Part shown: piece by piece, positions 6,988 through 9,452 of the stretch
Layout of the letters: each line of letters begins with the position of its first letter
Numbering within the stretch: position 1 is the stretch's first letter
NCBI GenBank assembly: GCA_030428405.1
Contig: JAUIEH010000076.1
Coordinates: 1 to 9,452 of the forward strand
Length of the DNA stretch: 9,452 bases
Direction of reading: 5' to 3'
Source of the DNA: Alphaproteobacteria bacterium
GTDB lineage: Bacteria > Pseudomonadota > Alphaproteobacteria > Caulobacterales > Maricaulaceae
Program-made: the position numbers and the translations under genes
The notes under the pieces: generated by a model
What the model was told of the DNA's origin: nothing
Seen by the model: the letters and a program-made list of their open reading frames with translations, nothing else
Databases searched by the model: none

Positions 6988-7896
6988 CTACGCCCCACGC
7001 TCGGCTTCAGGCGCAGGCCGGCCGCGCACCACCAGGTCGCCATTGCGCAAATCCAGAAATTCTATGTCCCATTCGAGCACGCGCTCGCTGGCCTGCAGCG
7101 CGGCCAAGCGCGCAAGCCCGGCGGCGGTGCGTTCGGGCAGATAAACCTCGCCGCCTTCAGCCAGCGCGATGTTCCAGCGCCGCGACCCGACGCGTACGAA
7201 ATGGCTCGCCCGCGCACGCAGGTCGCGATGCTCATCAAGCGCGGCGATCAGCGCAGCAGCGGCTTCCGGCGCGCCTTCGCCCTCCACGATCAACAAGCCG
7301 GCATGTTCGGCAGCGCGCGCGCCGTCGATCGGCTCGCCGCGGTCGTCGAGCACGCGCAGTTCGGCCTCCGCGCTCTCGCGCCAGAGCGCCATTGGAGCGC
7401 GCTCCTCGACGATGACGAGCAGGCGGTTGGGCAGAAGGCGCAGCACGCTGGCGCTGCGCACCCAGGCAAGCTCCTCGATGCGCGCTCGCGCCAGATCGGG
7501 GCGGAAGCGGAAGACGAGCTCGCCCTCTTCGATCAGCAGGCGGCGGGAAATCTCAGCGGCGTCGGTGCGCGTTGCGCCGCGCACATCGATGTGATCGACG
7601 CGAAAGCCCGATGCGAGCAGCGCGCGCTCACTGGCGTGGACGCCGGCCTGCGCCATGCCGCCGGTCACGCCCGCCATCCAGGCTGAAAAGACAAGGGCGG
7701 CGACGATGAACAGGGCGCCGAAGAAGAAGGTCTGAAACGGGCGGCCATAACGGGTCTGGCGGACTTTCGCCGCCATCCAGGCTTTCGCGCCCGATGAAGC
7801 GGGGCGACGCGGCGCGCGCGCAGAGCTTGCGCGTCCGCTGGTGCGCGAACCGCTGCCTGCGTGCTGACGCTGGGATCGTCGCGTCGCCTTGGCCAA
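6988..7896 (-). CDS. ftsQ: Cell division protein FtsQ
   Basis: FtsQ is the bitopic divisome protein that links early and late division proteins through FtsB/FtsL. It is 302 residues long. A basic, Ser/Arg/Ala-rich cytoplasmic tail of about 53 residues precedes one transmembrane helix (about 56-75, FFFGALFIVAALVFSAW). A POTRA domain follows at about 98-166, with FRVDHIDVRGATRTDAAEI and VRSASVLRLLPNRLLVIVEE. The FtsQ beta domain fills the rest, to about residue 290. The start codon is TTG, chosen because GGAGG lies 8 bases upstream and the frame continues without interruption. The first in-frame ATG (Met41) would shorten the tail. It follows ddlB by 162 bp and precedes ftsA by 6 bp. Confidence 0.95.
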   Translation of the reverse strand: MAKATRRSQRQHAGSGSRTSGRASSARAPRRPASSGAKAWMAAKVRQTRYGRPFQTFFFGALFIVAALVFSAWMAGVTGGMAQAGVHASERALLASGFRVDHIDVRGATRTDAAEISRRLLIEEGELVFRFRPDLARARIEELAWVRSASVLRLLPNRLLVIVEERAPMALWRESAEAELRVLDDRGEPIDGARAAEHAGLLIVEGEGAPEAAAALIAALDEHRDLRARASHFVRVGSRRWNIALAEGGEVYLPERTAAGLARLAALQASERVLEWDIEFLDLRNGDLVVRGRPAPEAERGA

Positions 7897-7904
7897 GAAA
7901 GCAT

Positions 7905-7909
7905 CCTCC
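7905..7909 (-). promoter_or_regulatory. Ribosome-binding site fixing the TTG start of ftsQ
   Basis: GGAGG on the minus strand with an 8-base spacer to the TTG at 7896. It is among the clearest Shine-Dalgarno sequences in the window. The ATG touching it directly (7904-7902) is in another frame and has no room for ribosome placement. Confidence 0.8.
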
Positions 7910-7998
7910 GCAATCCACGCGCCGGTTTCGCCGGGCGCGGCGCCGACCAGCGCCGCCTTCTGTGGCGCGAGGGATCACCAAGTGATGCCGGAGACGGA

Positions 7999-8014
7999 GT
8001 TAACTTCGCGTTTC
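7999..8014 (-). promoter_or_regulatory. Imperfect CtrA-type site upstream of ftsQ
   Basis: On the minus strand GAAA-CGCGAAG-TTAAC has a perfect TTAAC half and two of four matches in the other half, at the CtrA spacing of seven. It lies 102 bp before the ftsQ start. In Caulobacter the promoter driving ftsQ and ftsA is bound by CtrA. The site is degenerate, so the assignment is tentative. Confidence 0.35.
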
Positions 8015-8028
8015 GCGGTGACCGAAAG

Positions 8029-8046
8029 TTTGAGTTTTTTGAGTTG
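8029..8046. repeat. Tandem 9 bp repeat between ddlB and ftsQ
   Basis: TTTGAGTT occurs twice, at 8029-8036 and 8038-8045, giving two 9 bp units (TTTGAGTTT, TTTGAGTTG). The T-run lies on the plus strand, so for ddlB transcription this is an A-rich stretch, not a terminator tail. Function unknown. Confidence 0.4.
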
Positions 8047-8058
8047 CGTCGACAGCGC

Positions 8059-8970
8059 CTAACGCAAGACGGACGCGTCCTTCACCATCCAGGCGACCAG
8101 ATCGTCGAACGCGATGCCGACATGGGCGGCTTGTTCAGGCGCAAGCGAGGTCGGCGTCATGCCCGGCTGGGTGTTCACCTCCAAGAGCGAGATGCGATCG
8201 ATCGACGGGTCGTAGCGGAAATCGGCCCGCGTCATGCCGCGACAGCCGAGCGCGTGATGGGCGCCGGCTGCGATCTTCATGCAGCGCGCAGCGACGTCTT
8301 CGGAGACGTCGGCCGGCACGACATGGCTCGAGCCGCCCGCGGCGTATTTGGCCTCATAGTCATAAAACTGCGCGCCGGTCATGATTTCGGTGACGGCGAG
8401 CGGCTGGCCGTCCAGCACGGTGACCGTCAGCTCGCGCCCGGCGATGAATTCCTCGACCATCACCTCATCGCCCAGCGTCCATTGCTCGGTCCCTAATTCC
8501 GTAGGCGGACGGTTATCGCCTTCGCGGATGATGAACACGCCGACGCTGGAGCCTTGCGAAACCGGCTTGATGACGTAAGGCGGATCCATCGGATGAGCGT
8601 CGCCAATCTTGGAGCGGTCGGTGACGAAGCCGTCAGGCGTGTCCACGCCCATCATGCGGAAGACGGCCTTGGACTTTTCCTTGTCCATGGCGAGCGCGGA
8701 CGCGAGCACGCCGGAATGGGTGTAGGGCTTGCCGAAAAATTCGAGCACGCCCTGGATGCGGCCATCCTCGCCCCACTCGCCATGCAGCGCGTTGAAGACG
8801 ATGTCGGGATCGGCGTCCGTCAGCTTGGCGAGCACGTCGCGGTCGGGGTCGACCAGCTTGACCTCGAAGCCCTTGCGGATGAGCGCCTCCGCACACGCCT
8901 GGCCGGAGACGAGCGAAACATCGCGCTCCGTCGACATTCCGCCCAAGAGGACAGCTACGCGCGAGCTCAT
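8059..8970 (-). CDS. ddlB: D-alanine--D-alanine ligase
   Basis: Ddl is the cytoplasmic ATP-grasp enzyme that joins two D-alanines for the peptidoglycan pentapeptide. At 303 residues it has the usual length. The catalytic set maps well onto E. coli DdlB: E15 in GGMSTERDVSL, K135 and S141 in VIKPVSQGSSVGV, K208 and Y209 in FYDYEAKY, R248 and D250 in the RADF segment, and E264 and N266 in LEVNTQPGMT for magnesium. The ATG at 8970 overlaps the stop of a 31-codon ORF by ATGA and has only a weak GGA upstream, so translation may be coupled. Its position before ftsQ is standard for the dcw cluster; the preceding gene is a membrane protein, where murB is more usual. Confidence 0.97.
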   Translation of the reverse strand: MSSRVAVLLGGMSTERDVSLVSGQACAEALIRKGFEVKLVDPDRDVLAKLTDADPDIVFNALHGEWGEDGRIQGVLEFFGKPYTHSGVLASALAMDKEKSKAVFRMMGVDTPDGFVTDRSKIGDAHPMDPPYVIKPVSQGSSVGVFIIREGDNRPPTELGTEQWTLGDEVMVEEFIAGRELTVTVLDGQPLAVTEIMTGAQFYDYEAKYAAGGSSHVVPADVSEDVAARCMKIAAGAHHALGCRGMTRADFRYDPSIDRISLLEVNTQPGMTPTSLAPEQAAHVGIAFDDLVAWMVKDASVLR

Positions 8971-9062
8971 AAGCGTTCATCCAGAAGTGATCGAAGAATT
9001 GGCGCGCAAGGTTTCATGCGCCGCACCGCATGGGCAAGTGTGCTGAAAGCGGCCGGCGTCAT
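8967..9062 (-). CDS. Possible 31-residue ORF linked by ATGA overlaps
   Basis: A short ORF begins with an ATG sharing ATGA (9059-9062) with the stop of the upstream membrane protein gene. It ends with a TGA sharing ATGA (8967-8970) with the ddlB start. The 31-residue product starts MTPAAFSTLAHAVRR and ends RSLLDERL, with a basic middle and no recognised domain. The double 4-base overlap is what translational coupling looks like. The ORF may be a real small protein, a leader that carries ribosomes into ddlB, or chance: a 31-codon ORF is easily formed in this composition. No ribosome-binding site of its own is clear. Confidence 0.3.
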   Translation of the reverse strand: MTPAAFSTLAHAVRRMKPCAPILRSLLDERL

Positions 9063-9452
9063 GGTGCGCGCAACCTGATGACCAAAGCCAGCACAAGCCC
9101 GAGCGGCAAGAGCGCGGCGCTCGTCACCACGAGCGCCAACGCCGTTCCCGGCTCCAACACATAGTCGAAAATACGCGGTTCGGTCTCGGCCTCGACGTAA
9201 GCGGTTATGCCGCCGAACTCCAACCAGAGCCGCATGAGCAGAATAGAGCCGCCGCCAACAGCGAAGGCCGCGAAGGAAAGCCAGGCGAGCGTCGCGGTCC
9301 AAACATTCGCCCGCTCCGCTAAATCTCGGGCGAGCCGCCAGCCCGCGCCAAGCGCCAACGGGACAAGCGCGAAAAGCGCGATCGTCCGGCCGGCCTCGGC
9401 GACGTAATAAGTGTCGTGCACCACCGTGCCAGCATGTCTCCAGGCGTATTCG
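9059..9452 (-). CDS. C-terminal part of an unrecognised multi-pass membrane protein
   Basis: The frame is open to the right edge, so the N-terminus lies outside; 130 residues are visible. Three hydrophobic helices are seen, at about 22-38, 52-74 and 102-125 of the visible part, including LFALVPLALGAGW and ALVVTSAALLPLGLVLALVI. Charged loops lie between them. Near the edge, VVHDTYYVAEAG resembles the HDTYYVVAHFHY segment of cytochrome c oxidase subunit I, but the heme-binding histidines that follow there are missing, so the likeness may be chance. A GTG inside the window (9424) could in principle start a 121-residue protein but lacks a well-placed ribosome-binding site. The reading frame, helices and ATGA junction support a real gene; I cannot assign a function. 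It sits directly upstream of ddlB in the dcw cluster. Confidence 0.65.
   Translation of the reverse strand, partial: EYAWRHAGTVVHDTYYVAEAGRTIALFALVPLALGAGWRLARDLAERANVWTATLAWLSFAAFAVGGGSILLMRLWLEFGGITAYVEAETEPRIFDYVLEPGTALALVVTSAALLPLGLVLALVIRLRAP

Noticed and set aside
1..9452. CRISPR arrays, tRNA/rRNA genes, insertion sequences, prophage or toxin-antitoxin genes
   Set aside because: No periodic repeats, RNA gene signatures, transposase or recombinase motifs were seen on either strand.

Overview
The window reads as a high-GC alphaproteobacterial chromosome segment. It carries the end of the division and cell-wall (dcw) cluster, followed by the lpxC-bamD-ligA neighbourhood. Every convincing gene is on the minus strand, so transcription runs from high to low coordinates: membrane protein (partial), a possible 31-codon ORF, ddlB, ftsQ, ftsA, ftsZ, lpxC, bamD, a PLP-dependent D-amino-acid enzyme, ligA (partial). 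The gene order, the CtrA-type box before ftsZ and the scarce but clustered GANTC sites point to a lineage with a Caulobacter-like cell-cycle circuit (Caulobacterales, Hyphomonadaceae or Parvularculaceae-like). I cannot name the genus.

Region by region: 9059-9452 is the C-terminal part of an unrecognised multi-pass membrane protein. A 31-codon ORF (8967-9062) is joined by ATGA overlaps to this gene and to ddlB. ddlB (8059-8970) makes the D-Ala-D-Ala dipeptide. A 162 bp gap with an imperfect CtrA-like site leads into ftsQ (TTG start, strong ribosome-binding site) and ftsA, 6 bp apart. A 184 bp gap then holds a perfect TTAA-N7-TTAAC box and two GANTC sites upstream of ftsZ. After another gap with an AT-rich palindrome come lpxC (GTG start) and bamD. 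A fold-type III PLP enzyme follows, at the place where I would have expected recN, and then the N-terminal third of ligA.

The genes serve envelope growth and division. Ddl supplies the peptidoglycan stem, FtsQ/FtsA/FtsZ build the divisome, LpxC commits to lipid A, and BamD assembles outer-membrane proteins. LigA seals DNA. The PLP enzyme is the accessory element; its substrate is unknown. No gene-free stretch exceeds about 200 bp. I saw no tRNA, rRNA, CRISPR, insertion sequence or convincing rho-independent terminator, so read-through across several gaps is likely.

This is mostly core chromosome. The most interesting signals are regulatory (the ftsZ leader), the PLP gene's placement, and the doubly overlapped small ORF. 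I see no evidence for a wholly new multi-gene system.
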